DNA of 14,424 nucleotides from an uncultured Candidatus Competibacteraceae bacterium (GTDB taxonomy: Bacteria > Pseudomonadota > Gammaproteobacteria > Competibacterales > Competibacteraceae), in contig CALMNY010000055.1 of NCBI GenBank assembly GCA_937872125.1, positions 1-14,424 of the forward strand, given 5' to 3'. Every line of letters begins with the position of its first letter. The stretch's first letter is position 1. The translations under genes were made by a program, and so were the position numbers. Shown in pieces: positions 14,170-14,424 of this stretch. The notes beneath the pieces were generated by a model. That model saw only the letters and a list, made by a program, of their open reading frames with translations, did not search any database and was not told the origin of the DNA.

Positions 14170-14424
14170 CCGCCGCGCTGGCCGAGCCAGGTTTTCAACG
14201 CCTGTTGGACTTGTTACGCGGGTTGAGTTCGGTCGCGGTCGCCTGTTCCGGCGGTCTGGATAGCAGTCTGTTGCTGGCGGCGGCCCGGCGGGCGCTGGGC
14301 GACCGGGTGCTGGCGCTGACCGTCGTCACGCCGTACATGGCTACCCATGAAATTGCCGAGGCCAGAGCATTGACCGCGCAACTGGGCGTGCGGCATCGCG
14401 TGCTGGAATTGCCGATGCCGGACG
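14166..14424 (+). CDS. larE: ATP-dependent sacrificial sulfur transferase LarE, truncated by the window end
   Basis: LarE adenylates the carboxylated pyridinium precursor made by LarB and donates sulfur for the pincer ligand. Only the first 86 residues are present. Residues 26-33 read ACSGGLDS, the PP-loop ATP-binding motif of this family, after the start MTAALAEPGFQRLLDLLRGL. A Rossmann-like LALTVVTPYMATHEIAEARA follows, typical of LarE. The start overlaps the larC stop (ATGA). The sulfur-donating cysteine region lies beyond the window, so it cannot be seen whether this is a sacrificial-cysteine or a cluster-binding LarE. Adjacent larC strongly supports the call. Confidence 0.92.
   Translation, partial: MTAALAEPGFQRLLDLLRGLSSVAVACSGGLDSSLLLAAARRALGDRVLALTVVTPYMATHEIAEARALTAQLGVRHRVLELPMPD

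Overview
This is a GC-rich, densely packed chromosomal segment from a Gram-negative bacterium, most likely a gammaproteobacterium. Outer-membrane lipid genes (mlaA, an lpxL-type acyltransferase), a lipoprotein signal, an inner-membrane polyamine-type ABC transporter and Tat-like features all point to a double-membrane cell. The repeat content (a 9-bp TTCCGTG-type repeat, a CCCCTCTCCC palindrome, AAAGGTG heptamers) recalls environmental gammaproteobacteria such as the Competibacter group. That assignment is an impression from memory and cannot be proven from this sequence. I see no rRNA, tRNA, CRISPR array, transposase or prophage gene.

Layout. (1) 1-806: mutM (DNA repair), complete except for the first base of its start codon. 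(2) 803-3928, minus strand: a GAF/HD-GYP cyclic-di-GMP phosphodiesterase-like protein, followed by a secreted protein of unknown function with a repetitive proline-rich tail. The tail gene's stop codon shares a CTAG palindrome with the mutM stop. (3) 4079-6869, plus: potA-potB-potC-like spermidine/putrescine importer subunits without a potD. A heptamer repeat sits between potA and potB. (4) 6951-9685, plus: mlaA, a DUF2007 protein and an LpxL-type acyltransferase, joined by 4-bp overlaps, then a TAXI-type periplasmic binding protein 25 bp further on. (5) 9689-10843, minus: a PrpF-family isomerase. (6) 10844-11340: a gene-free stretch with a 9-bp repeat, a broken gene start resembling a helicase-like protein, and an AT-rich patch with a perfect TATAAT. 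(7) 11341-14424, plus: a large membrane polyferredoxin (NapH-like half fused to a NapG-like half), larC and the start of larE, which build the nickel-pincer cofactor.

How the genes relate. PotABC would form a membrane importer needing a binding protein from elsewhere. MlaA and LpxL both act on the outer membrane, in phospholipid retrieval and lipid A acylation. LarC and LarE are consecutive steps of nickel-pincer nucleotide synthesis; LarB and a LarA-type enzyme are not in the window. The polyferredoxin lies 33 bp upstream of larC and probably shares its transcript, but a functional link is only inferred.

The most interesting spot is the linker of the polyferredoxin. A repeat-type palindrome is translated in frame exactly between the NapH-like and NapG-like halves, just before an internal twin-arginine-like segment. 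This suggests a repeat-mediated gene fusion and a protein carrying iron-sulfur clusters on both sides of the membrane.
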